Assembly: GCA_033239125.1 (NCBI GenBank)
Contig: BSWB01000004.1
Location: 120,909,235 to 120,973,234 of the forward strand
Source: Fagopyrum homotropicum
Lineage: Eukaryota; Streptophyta; Magnoliopsida; Caryophyllales; Polygonaceae
Length of the DNA: 64,000 nucleotides
Direction: 5' to 3'
Shown: piece by piece, positions 46,301 to 57,058 of the stretch
Layout of the letters: every line of letters begins with the position of its first letter
How positions within the stretch are numbered: position 1 is the stretch's first letter
Program-made: the position numbers and the translations under genes
The notes under the pieces: model-generated
The model's database searches: none
Seen by the model: only the letters and a program-made list of their open reading frames with translations
Told to the model about the DNA's origin: nothing

Positions 46301-49211
46301 ACATCTGAAATTACGGGGGAGGGGAGAAAAGAAACAGGCTGAGAGATAGAGAGAATGAAGGAAAAGTGCAGCCCTATAGCATAATTCATGCAACAATTTA
46401 TCTCTCAAAGTAAACAAAAATCTATCATGAATGTTGCTGCTAGATAACATGAACATTATAAATAATATTACAAACTAGTCAAAACATTTTTGCTTCCCCA
46501 ACATTCTATATAACAAAGAGAAGTTCTGATATGGCTGGGAACTCACTTTGCTATTTGATAATATTTATGGAAACCAGATGCCATAAGCATTTGCTTGTAC
46601 AACTGTGGACTCTGCGGCAATGCATATAGTGCACCTGGCTAAATCATATAATCCAAGTGAATATTTTCTCTAGAAACTGTCAAAAAAGATCCGCTGACAT
46701 TCCAAAAAAAAGCATAACTGACAAAAAGGACTTAATATACACATATTGAATATAACTATTATCGTATAATAATAAGGTCACGAGCATCTTGTAGTTTAAG
46801 TAAAAATAATTTACATAATTCGATATACATGTGCTTTTACCCGATGTCCAGAAAACGCGTGTCAGGAGCCTAGTAAACTAGGATGGAAAAGGCACACTTA
46901 GACCACTAACCATAAGTACAATGATAAGAGAAAGAAAAGATTATTGTCATCCTATGGAGTATTACTGACATCCATCAATAACAGAGTTACTTCCATCTAA
47001 TTGCCATCTTGCATCCCTAGTCTCATTGTTCAGAACATGATTTCACATCAAAATCAGAGAGTGCATCCTCAATCACTGCTTATCTCATCTTGTCACAAAG
47101 TTCAACAGAAGCTGAATCTTAGCAAAACTTTAAAAAATTGTTGGTGAACAAATATCACACATGATAGAGAACCTCATTCATTAAAGGAAATTCACATTAC
47201 GGCCAAGACATATTAGAGAAGTTCATGATCCAAGAAATGTCATATCTTCTCATAAGTAGTACCATCACTTTAAAAGGATCTTACACATTGGTTTTGTTTT
47301 TAAGTGGTGATCCCGTCTATGTGCTTGTTGTTATCTCTTAATTTGATTGTACTTCAGAGGAAAATATGTTTGTCATTCTATTACATAAGAAAATTTCACT
47401 TACTATATCATATTATTAATAGTTTAATACAATCACTGAAATACAGAAAAGAAGTAATACCTGGACTCTTGAAGGAACTAAATAATCCCGAGCACCTTCT
47501 GGGGTAGATCTAGAAAGTATTGGAGTCTCAATCTACCTTATAACCACCCAAAAAGGTAAGAAAATAATCTTATACACATAACTCCTAAAGTAACTGAAAT
47601 TGCAAAAAAATAAGAGACAGACACATTGATGAAAGTAGGTCATACATCCTCAAATTCATGCACATCTTCAAGGTATCTCCGGATGAGCTTCACAACTCTA
47701 GCTCGCAAAGCTATGTTTGAACACATACGATGCCTGCGTAAATCTAGGTACCGGTATCTGGCAAGAATACGGGAACTATTATTCCATAGAAAATACATGA
47801 ATAAAAGAATTAGCAAAACGTGGCTAGGACAGAACTTAACGTTTCAGCTGCCACCAGTTTAGTTATGTTAACATATGAGGAAAGGTAAGTATATTACATG
47901 ACCATGATCACTTTGTATCATGTTCTCAGGTTGCCCTGAACCAAATTGAAACTGTACCGAATTGAATTAAGCTACCTCAAACGTATTTCTTCTTTCACTG
48001 AATCTTTGGCATCATCTGCAATAGTAACCAAAAAAGGCAACTTTGAACGCACAGCATTTAAAACCTGAACATGTTCCACGGCAACCTGCCAAGATTTTCA
48101 ATTTCAACTTAAACATAAAAAACAGAGAGAGATGAAAGAATACACACATTCACCTTAACTTCTAGCCCTATTATGCACAAATACAAGTGAAATACCCAAC
48201 TGTTACAAAAAATGGAACTTCAATGGGGCGTTATTAACAAGGATCAGAATCCGCAATTGGTCCTTCATTTGTATTCAAGACGATAAATAATAATGTGAAT
48301 TGGGCATTCAGGGGACAATCAGTCTTGAAAGAAGAATCAGTAAAGAGTTCATAATTTTGATAAAACAGTTAAGATCACAAGTGCTCAGTGAAGCCAAAGT
48401 CTTCTGCATCATACTGCAGTTTTCACCTTCCAGTAATACAAGAGTATCAGCAAGCAGGAGAATCCAAAATTGGGCAAAATACTAGGAAGCAAAGAACAAG
48501 CATTACCTCTATCTTGCCGGTTTTCATCTTTAAATTAACAGACTCACTTGGTCGCAACCGAACAATACCATCGAGGGTAACCACATACTCAAGCCTAACT
48601 TCATTTGCAGTTTCATGAGCATCAGGGAATTTATCAGGAAGAGTTGTAACCTAGAAAAAGAATTCAACAAGAAGCAATTCAGAGAAAAGCATCCACCATT
48701 AGTTCAGGTTATCCAACATTAAAGCACCAGATTTAGAAAGCAAAATTTAAAGGACCTGAACAAGGCCGGTATGGTCTCTGAGGTTTAGAAACGTGAGTCC
48801 GCCATGTACGCGGTGCAGCGCAATCCAACCGCAAAGTTTGACCCGTTTACCCACATCAGCTTCGGACAAATCTCCGCAGAAATGGGTCGGGGCCACCCAT
48901 ACCATGGATTCCCTGGCCGAAACCGTATGATTTCTGGGTGTTTCAGTAGAAGATGAAGCTGAATTCGAAACCGAAACGGAAGAAAGAGCGGTATTGGTAG
49001 AAAACGGAATATTGCGAGATTGTCTGTGAGAAACTCTAGCACCAGGTGGCTTAATTAAATGGAAGAAGGTGCTAAGTAGAGCGGATGAAGGAAGGAGAAA
49101 GGGTGGTCTACGGCTAAAGCTGAAAGGTGGAAGGACTCGGAGGAACTTCGACATCGAACCGGAATTGGTTAAGGTTTTGGGTATAAAGGGGGAAACGATC
49201 GCCGGCGGCAT
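43357..49211 (-). CDS. Aspartyl-tRNA synthetase, chloroplast/mitochondrial type, 15 exons
   Basis: Charges tRNA-Asp with aspartate for organellar translation. Exons (minus): 49211-48756, 48650-48507, 48085-47976, 47757-47646, 47532-47461, 46638-46547, 46304-46184, 45548-45426, 44992-44797, 44723-44536, 44420-44349, 44135-44037, 43964-43884, 43748-43691, 43526-43357. All junctions are GT-AG and keep frame, giving 697 residues. Residues 1 to about 60 are Ser/Arg/Phe-rich, like a transit peptide. An OB-fold anticodon domain follows (VGKRVKLCGWIALHRVHGG, about 120-150). Class II features: RYRYLDLRR (~237), IETPILSRSTPEGARDYLV (~275), motif 2 FRDEDLRADRQPEFTQ (~331), a GAD-type insert encoded by exons 9-10, LHHPFTAP (~564), motif 3 GGIAYGLDRLVML (~643). 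It resembles Arabidopsis At4g33760. A second in-frame Met at residue 20 could be an alternative start. Confidence 0.95.
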
Positions 49212-50128
49212 TCGGCGAGGTGGAAACTAAATCCGGCACCGGGTAGAAGACGGCAGTGACGAGCAAGGAGGACGGAGTGTGACAACGGTTTGAAAATGAA
49301 GATATGAATTCGATCTTCCCAAGAACATGATGAACAAGGTAATGGGCTCATGATTAATGGCTCCAGAAGGTCCTGCTGAGCCCGGGCCGAAACTATGGGG
49401 ACAAATTTTTAACGTTTATTCCTTTCGTATTCTCTTATTAAATTTCTTAATTTCATTTTATATGATTCGATTTCTTTGTTTGTCTCTCCTTCTCTAATCT
49501 CTATCGATCTATTATAATTTGTCAATCAATGAGTTTAGTATTTCTGGGATTTTATGTACGTTTTTTTAGTTTCAAATTTTAAATTATTTTATTCGATTGT
49601 CAATTGTCGATGGTTTTGTATTTCCAAGGCTAGTATTAAAGTTAAGTTTTAGGTTTGTTTTGTGTTTTTGTCAATATTATGATTCGTTCTTTTTGTCCAT
49701 ATCAATGTTTGGACAAATTTAAAATATGCTTGAACAATTATTTGATATTGTTCCACATATTATATTAATTTTGATGAATCTTATACAAGAACAAGAAAAT
49801 TATTTACAAGAAGGAAATAAATGTGTTTTTGAGTTGGTTAATAGTACAAATTTAGTGGTCAAGGTTACTATATTTCACACTACTAAAAAACAAGAAAATC
49901 ATTTACAAGAAGACGATAATGTATACAAAGTTCTACAATACTAATCAATTGGTAAATAATACAAATGTAGTGTTCAAGGTTACTATATTTCATGCTACTA
50001 AAAGCAAGAAAAATATTTACAAGAAAGAGATTAATGTTTACATAGTTTACATGGATGATTTTTGTTAACTTTTACCAAATACATTTTCTTCTTTTTTTTT
50101 ATTGTAAACCGTTGTCTTTTATTTATGG
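49212..50128. other. Upstream region of the synthetase gene, AT-rich intergenic DNA
   Basis: Holds the presumed promoter and 5' UTR of the minus-strand synthetase (about 49212-49400) and then AT-rich DNA. No TATA box can be assigned with confidence. No gene is recognised. Confidence 0.5.
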
Positions 50129-50500
50129 TTGACCAAATTGCATATACAATTGAACAAGTTACATAAATACTCGAATAAATTGTATATATGGGTGAATAAA
50201 TTACAATTGAACAAGTTACATAAATACTCGAATAAATTGTATATATGGGTCAATAAATTACATAAATACTTGTACAAACTCTATATACGGTTGCACCATT
50301 ACATAAATACTTGTACAAAATGTATATACGGTTACACCATTACATAAATATTTGAACAAAATTTATACACAAATGAATGAATTACATAAATACTTGAACA
50401 AATATAAGTTAATAGTTGAACAAATTACATATAATACATGAACAAATTGTATTTATAGTTGGACAAATTTAAAAACTATTTGATAAAATTGTATATACAG
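50129..50500 (+). repeat. Degenerate AT-rich tandem repeat
   Basis: Units of about 40-50 bp built around TTACATAAATACTTGAACAA and TTGTATATATGG recur at least seven times with substitutions and small indels. Related degenerate text (TTTACAAGAAG, AATACAAATGTAG) extends leftward to about 49790. Confidence 0.8.
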
Positions 50501-50503
50501 TTG

Positions 50504-50690
50504 TGTAACACCCCGAATCCGCGGGACTCAAAGCGATATGGGCTAGGACCTCACAATGGGTCATGACCCTTAGCTTGATAACAATTTCACCGGATCTTGC
50601 AACAAGGCACAAATAAAGTAAATCCGAAATAGATTTAATGCAACAATGTCATAAACCCAAAATACCAAAAGGAAGACTCACAACCGAGTT
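50504..50690 (-). mobile_element. Chromovirus-type LTR 3' end remnant
   Basis: On the minus strand it ends GGGGTGTTACA at 50504 and matches the end of the LARD LTR: ACCTCACAATGGGTC and GATCTTGCAACAAGGCAC correspond to 39612-39719. Only about 190 bp survive; the SINE follows. Confidence 0.7.
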
Positions 50691-50905
50691 CTTTTTTTTG
50701 AAAGGTTGGTAAGTAACTCCCGGTTCGATTGGCTTCGCCGCTCTACATCCGGGACGGGAATAATTCGTGGCCCATTGCTGGGGATACCCTCCCAATATCA
50801 GTTTTTCCATACATGCCGCCAGGAGGATTCGAACTCGAATCTCCAAGTTAACCACTTAAGGAGTCTAGCACCACATCCCGCTAGACCAACTGAGTATTGG
50901 TTTTT
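50691..50905 (-). mobile_element. tRNA-derived SINE
   Basis: On the minus strand an A-box-like TGGTCTAGCGGG (50888-50877) and a B-box AGTTCGAATCC (50834-50824) are spaced as in a tRNA promoter. They are followed by a non-tRNA body and an A-rich tail (complement of 50692-50699). No cloverleaf can be closed. A clean target duplication was not found. Confidence 0.65.
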
Positions 50906-50906
50906 T

Positions 50907-51005
50907 ATGTGACGCGGTGCGTGACGCCCAGACAGGCGTGCCCTTAGCCGGAAGGCCTCGGGCGCAACTTGCGTTCAAAGACTCGATGGTTCACGGGATT
51001 CTGCA
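50907..51005 (-). rRNA. 5.8S rRNA 3' fragment plus start of ITS2
   Basis: The minus strand from 51005 to about 50920 reads TGCAGAATCCCGTGAACCAT, then CGAGTCTTTGAACGCAAGTT, then GCGCCCGAGGCC, ending GGGCGTCACGC, which is the 3' half of plant 5.8S rRNA. The following CACCGCGTCAC resembles ITS2. It has several substitutions and no 5' half, so it is a dispersed pseudogene fragment. Confidence 0.88.
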
Positions 51006-51060
51006 TACTCCTAGCTGTAGGTTCTAGATGGGTTGAAGTTATTGCTTCTCCTACTAATGA
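51006..51060 (+). pseudogene. Scrap of Athila integrase
   Basis: It translates with small gaps as ILLAV...SRWVEVIASPTND, the core segment after the first catalytic Asp of Athila integrase. It is cut on the right by the LTR of the non-autonomous element and on the left abuts the 5.8S fragment. Confidence 0.65.
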
Positions 51061-52536
51061 TGTAATTGAAGAACCTTATAGGTGAATAATAAGGATATAA
51101 ATACTATAGAAGGGGGGTTGAATAGAGTATGAGAACTTTTTGCAATATCTTATATCAAGGCTTTGAAACTGATTTCAAGGCCTTGAAGTCGATATGTGCG
51201 TCTGGTGACAAAACTGGTTTTCAAGGGCTTTGAAAGGGATTTCAAGGCCTTGACTTCGAAACCTGCAAAGCAAAGTTAGTCACAATATACAAGATAGAAA
51301 ATGCAGAATTAAAAGATCGACACAGTGATATGTTTATGAAGTTCAGCTCTAACAACCTACATCTCCGTCCTAGGGTTTCTTTACCCTAGGATCTAACTAT
51401 CTATTATCTGCTCAAAAAGTCCTAGATACAACCTAGAAGAAATCCCCTTCTTCTCTCACTATATCCAATGCTACGATCTAGTTAAACTCTAACCTAACAA
51501 TAATAGCTTAGTTACTTCGCAAAGTAATCCACACTCGAGTATAACACTATCTAGATATATCAATGAAGCTCTAGTGTTTTTCTCACTCTAGGGATGTAAA
51601 CGTTTGTAAGCTAAGAGGAAGAAAACTTTTGGAACGAATGAAGATGTTTGATTGCTTGAAGACTTAGATGTTTCCGTGTAAGCTTGTTGTTGTTCTCTTC
51701 AATCTCCATCTTCACTTATAGTCTTCTATGGAGAACTCTTCTAGCCATTGTAAGATGACCGTTGTAACGTTCTTCTTTCTCCATAGAAAACGGTGCTTGG
51801 TTGAGATGAAGTAGCCGTTGTAAGATCTTCTATCTTCTTCATCTACTTCTTCTCTTTGACGCACGTTGAGAATCTTCATCTTCGAGATCTTCTCCTTGAA
51901 TGAGCCGTTGAAGATCTTTGTCGTTGAAGCTCTTAGTTCACGCTTCGAGATCTTCCAAGCCGTTGAAAATCTTTGTTGTTGAATACTTCTCTCTTGAGGG
52001 CCGTTGAAGATTTTCCTTAGATCCGAGATCTTTGTGGGCGATGCGTTTGGAAAGATCTTCTCTTATCCTCTTGCATCGGTTGTTAAGATCTTTGCGAGAT
52101 CTTGTTGTTGGAGCCGAGATCTTCTCTTTAAATCAGTTGAAGATCTTCTTGTTGGTTGGCCGAGATCCTCTCTTAAAATCTTGTTTAAAGATCTTCTTGT
52201 AATCCTTGGCATATATTCTTGTTTTGGTTGTTGAGATTTTCGAATCATGAATTTGTAAAGCCTTTAGCCGAATCCTTCTTTGTAACTCATTTCAAGGCCT
52301 CCGTGTTTATCCCTTGAACTGTTTTCCAAGATCTCCATGTTTGTCCCTTGTAATGTGTTTCAAGGCCTGCGTTCTTCCTTTGAAATGTTTTTCAACGTGT
52401 GCACACATTTAACAAACACAAACCAAAACATGCAATCTAGAAATGCAGTAGATATTTATTAGTTTATAAAACTGTTCATAAATGTTAAGTCTTCTATCAT
52501 CCGCATAGACAATTCATAATCAAGGTGGAGTTATCA
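51061..52536 (-). mobile_element. 3' LTR of a non-autonomous element with AAGGCCTT palindromes
   Basis: On the minus strand it begins TGATAACTCC at 52536, directly after the purine tract CATCAAGGGGGAGAT, and ends TTCAATTACA at 51061. It holds palindromes of the TTTCAAGGCCTTGAAA family at 51154-51255 and 52289-52370. The GGGGGAGAT tract resembles copia-type elements, but the superfamily cannot be fixed. Confidence 0.6.
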
Positions 52537-54782
52537 ATCTCCCCCTTGATGGAAGACAAAACAAATATCGTACATGCATTCAATGCTAGCGATACATATG
52601 CAATAATATCGGAAAAAAATGCTGAAATATCGGATCAACAATACATTTTATTTCTCCCCCTTTGTCTTTCAACAAGGGAGAAAAACCATTAAAGTACGAG
52701 AGTTAAAATTTATTAGAGGCCCACGGAAGTATTTGCAAAAACACAAAACAATTTAAAAACAAAGTCCCACAAACGGTTTTCAAGGCCTTGAAATCAAAAC
52801 CAAGGAGGCATTATAATCCATGTCAAGGCCTTGGGATCCATTTCAAGGCTTGAAACTAGTTTCAAGACTTTGAAATTCATTCTTGCGCATCCTCATAGAA
52901 CTTCTTCCGCCATCTTGATTGAGCATATCCTTTGCTCATGTCCCTGATATTGACCTCTAAACACCATTTCCTCTCAGCAAGCCGATATTCTTTGACCACG
53001 GCATAATCCTCAATAGTTAGAACAATAGGTTCGACATGCGTGAGTTAGAGAATGTGTTTATTCTGCATGCTGCGCTTGTAGTTCATGAGCACATTATCCA
53101 CCTTTTCCTGAGTGTGTTGTGCTACATCTTCGATCAGCGGCATGATTTTTCCATTGGTGGTAAGGGCGTTCAGGATGTACATCTGGTTTATCTTCGCATG
53201 CATCACCGACATAACCTCATGGCTTGCATTCATTCTTCTTATCATATCCAACTGAAAGTCAGACATTTCTCTATTTAGGCATTGTAATTCCAGTTCAAAA
53301 CCATCCAGCCTGGTCTTTGAAACAAAAGGATTTGAGGGAACTGTGGGGGATGGGGTCATAGCAATAACCTTGCCTTTCAAAGTCCAAGCGCCAAAAAGAG
53401 TCTTTTCTACGCCTAATCTCTCCAAAAACTGCTCATCTATTCTTCCAATCGACAGTTGATGATCCTCATTGGATGTGTCGAAGGGAAAGTGAGCAAAAAT
53501 CTTAGGCAGTAGATTCCCATAAGGTAAAGGAATGAGTCGGGTGGAGTTTATTGTGTGGACCATGTGGTTCGGTAGAAGGTTAGGTAGGTCAACATCCAAT
53601 CCAGACATAATCAAATAGATCAGCTCCAGATTCTGATCAGTCAGCAACTCCCTTGAATTAGCTCGAGGAATTACACACCTAACCAAAACAGTAAAGATGA
53701 TTTTGGCGTCTAGGGTTAGGGATGTATGAGTCAGCTGGCGGGACTTGGAGTTCGGGACCAAAAATTGCTCTTTTGCAAGCCTAACACTATCATATCGGGA
53801 TGGATGTTGGAGGAAGAGATTTGTAGGAAGCCCCAAAATTTGACTAAATACAATAGGGGTGACAGAAGTTGGTGTACCTTTAACCATTGTCTCGAGGGTG
53901 AGGGTTCCTTTTCCCTTTTTGCTGAGAGGTTGACATAAAACAACCTTGTGAGTCTGGTGAACGCCGTGTCTCCTGGGTTGAGGACTTTCCAGATGGAGCA
54001 ATTTTTTAGCATCGAGACAAATGGAAGTTGAAGCGTTTCTAGGAACTCCATGTTAACCAAATCGCACATGCAAAGTGGGCAATTATGAAATCTGTCCAGC
54101 CATGTTCCGGTGGCTTTGAAGTTGACGGACCAGGTGGTTGGTATCCCGGTGTGCGGTGAGATCTCAACATCCTTTGGAAACTGTTGTTCTTCTAAAGTAG
54201 AGGATATGTGAGCGGTGTTTTCTCTATAAGTCGACGCAAGACGGTTTGTGTTCCTCTTTGTGTTTCTCTTTGGAGTCATGGATGTGTTTGTGAGAGCAAG
54301 AGAGAATTTTTAGATTTGGAAGAGAAAGAGTAAGTAGGTGGGTGTTGTAAAACGTTGAAGAAGGAAAGAGATAAAGGAGGAGGGAGGATTGTATTTAAAA
54401 AAAGGTATGTCAAATCAGTTTATGGCTTGTCAAGATCTTGAGTGAATCAAGACCTTGAAAATCGAAATTGGTTGGCATGCTTTCCTATTAAATCACAACC
54501 ACTTTTCAAAAAAGATTTGAATTTGAAAATAAAAATCTATTAAAATCATTTTAAAAATCCTTTTTTTAAAATGATTTAATGATCAATTATCTAAATAGAT
54601 AATAACCATTAAAACGATCCGTGATATTCAATATAGCCCTTGAAATCCGTTTCAAGACCTTGGATTGCATTTCAAGGCCTTGAAATGGAAAAGTGGGTTG
54701 CATTATAATGATGAAATAAAACGATTTACTCCTCCTAAATTAATGCTTCTTTGTTCAACATACCAAGTTCTAATCTTATAAA
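52537..54782 (-). mobile_element. Internal region of the non-autonomous element
   Basis: Contains one ORF (53045-54279, minus), no reverse transcriptase or integrase, and palindrome clusters both after the ORF (52775-52882; perfect at 52778-52793) and before it (54427-54460 and 54639-54692; an 18-bp perfect palindrome at 54669-54686). The 5' LTR is not visible; Athila 3' non-coding sequence starts near 54783. Confidence 0.6.
53045..54279 (-). pseudogene. Putative plant transposon protein (single ORF of the element)
   Basis: The ATG at 54279 opens a frame with a basic N-terminus (MTPKRNTKRNTNRL). Around 53930 a frameshift moves the continuation into the frame ending at 53045. Conserved features: FSQILGLPTN, FTVLVRCVIPRANSRE, LIYLIMSGLDVDLPNLL and a C-terminal coiled coil with MNASHEVMSVMHAKINQMY. 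The pattern fits the 'putative plant transposon protein' domain (Pfam Transposase_32 type, from memory). Function unknown. It shares a general layout with Athila ORF3: basic N-terminus, globular core, helical C-terminus. Confidence 0.6.
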
Positions 54783-55354
54783 TTGAATCGATATTCCTAA
54801 CGGGTCATGGTATGTGCATCAAGGGTTTGAGGCATCTCGAGAAATTGATGATTGCTGATCTCCTATGCTTCGGTTATTGTGCACCTCTGTCCATGCATCC
54901 CAAAAAGTAAAGTAAATAAGAAAAGCTTATTAGTGGAAAATGTTGAAGTTCAAAAGCAAGTGAAGTGAAGATCTTTTTCCCGGATTCTAGCACCACATTC
55001 CCTATATACATCCCACCCTCACACGTTTCTTGACCTTTTCTTGAAAAGCCCTTGAGACCTCGAACTTGTTGATTGACTTGGTGGTTTAAACTAGATTATA
55101 CATGATTAATTTCGATAATTATGATATATTATGCATTCTATGATTTTATGCAAAGATGCAACTTTCTTTATTTATAAATGTTTTGATCATGTTTTGATTT
55201 TAAACACCATGAAGCATTCTCTTAGAATGATCTATGAGTAGAGCACACCACCAAAAATGTTTTGAAATACTTTTCATTGATCTTTATGACTTATAATCCA
55301 TTCTATCTTGTACTTAAGATTTGGAACTTGCTTGGGGACAAGTATGAGGTATTT
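54783..55354 (+). other. Element 4: Athila 3' non-coding region and polypurine tract
   Basis: GATATTCCTAACGGG..., GGTTTGAGGCATCTCGAG and CTTCGGTTATTGTGCACCTC match 2600-2690, the conserved Athila 3' module. It ends with GACAAGTATGAGGTATTT before the LTR. Nothing upstream of this element remains. Confidence 0.7.
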
Positions 55355-57058
55355 TGATAGCATGTATTACAGTCTATATTTTGGGACTTGTTTAGACGTT
55401 TTATCTTCAATAATCTGCATGTTTGAATGTATATTATGTGATTATATTGTCGTTTCATCTACCTTTACGGGAATCGAGGTCTACACCAAGTTTCGTTGTA
55501 ATCGTAGGTAAAATGGCACGTTTTTAATTCGAAATGGAGCTAAGGAGCAAAGCAGTCATAGGAGCTACATTTTGGAGCTTAAAAGAGGACTCAGGAAGCA
55601 AGGAATTAACAAAGAAGATTTACTTTGGAACAAATTTAAGAGATTTCACATTCAGCTGAGATTCACCTCGGTCAGCTACAGTATCACCTCGACCGAGGTG
55701 ATCTTGAGGAGCGCCCCGACCGAGGCGAACACCCTGGCGCCGGCGAGATATATTTTTATTGGCTGAGATCTTTTATTTTTGGAAGGAGATATCTTATATT
55801 TTTGGGCTGAATTTCTGGAAGGAAGATCATATATTTGGGAGATCTATTTTAGAAATATGAATATATTTTATTAGGATATTATCTTTTTAAGATATTATTA
55901 TCTTTGGAAGATAATTCTCTTATATAAAGGGCTGAATTTTCCATAATTCAGCATCGTCGCATACTTGGAGATTGAAAAAGCTGCAGTTAGGAAGGATTTT
56001 TGGAAGTTTGAAGGAAGGAAGATTGAAGGAAGGAAGTTCATAGCTTGTGATAGCTTTTGAGGGGATTTGTAAGACTTTCTTAGATTCCCTTTAGTTTCAT
56101 TGTCTTGTTGGATTTGTGATCCAAGGAACGCTGATTTGTTTGATATTTGATTTAGTTATTGAAGCCTTGCTCTTAAGGTTTTTGTGTTCAAATATTCATT
56201 CTTTCCCCATATATTTGATTATTGCTTTCATGATAGAATAATGATAGAATAATCTTAATCCCAGTAGGACCCTGAAAGCTCGAGTCTTTACCCTTAACCC
56301 TAGAACATCTCGTTCAGTCGATGAACATCTCGGCCGGGGTGGAACTTGACTGACCGAGGTGACCTTTTCTGATCCGAAACTGAGAGTTAAGTATTAGAGT
56401 TTGCCAAATCCTATTCTTATTACACCTTTCCTGGTTCAATGCAAGCCTAGGATGAGACTTACCCGGTGATTCCTTTGTTTATTTATCCATGATTATAAGT
56501 ATAGGTAATAAAGGTTTATCCTTTATTGGGGTTTGAGTGTGCCTTCATTCCATCTTTGTGAGTCAGCCTGAGACTTACCCGGTAAAGGTTGATTCTATGC
56601 CCTTAGTTGGTGTGTTGGTTTGAGATTATAATTCCTTTCCTTAGTACCTTGAGACTTACCCGGTAATAGGAGCTTTTGGTTTGGGATTAGTGAGTAGTGA
56701 GACTTACCTGGTGATCTATTCCACTTTAGAAACATCTTCCCTTTGCAAAATCTCAACTTTGTCCGCTTATCTTCAGATCTTGAGTTGGAACGACAACTAG
56801 ATGCTTTAATCCCTAGAATTTGCATATTTCCTTTAATTGACCTTATTATCATCTCTTTGATTGCTTTAATCGCTTTTGTGGTTATTAGTTACATTGACTA
56901 CCTATACTTGCTCTGTTTCACCTAAGTCCCTGAGATCGACACCCCAGAATTCTTGCTTTTACTATAATTGGTCCGTACACTGCGGGTTCGCATCCTTGTT
57001 TTAAGCATATTTCTTGGGATATAAATTTAAAGCTTGCATACACCATTTGGAGCGAACA
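55355..57058 (+). mobile_element. Element 4 3' LTR (1704 bp)
   Basis: TGATAGCATG to GAGCGAACA. Palindrome family CACCTCG / CGAGGTG: first cluster 55665-55735 (CACCTCGACCGAGGTG core), second cluster 56309-56368 (CATCTCGGCCGGGGTGG, ACCGAGGTGACC). GACTTACCCGGT phrases recur. It is followed not by unique DNA but by RT coding sequence, so it probably sits inside another Athila element. Confidence 0.8.

Noticed and set aside
50820..50890. Functional tRNA gene
   Set aside because: Only A- and B-box-like sequences are present; no acceptor stem or full cloverleaf can be formed, and the body and A-rich tail fit a SINE.
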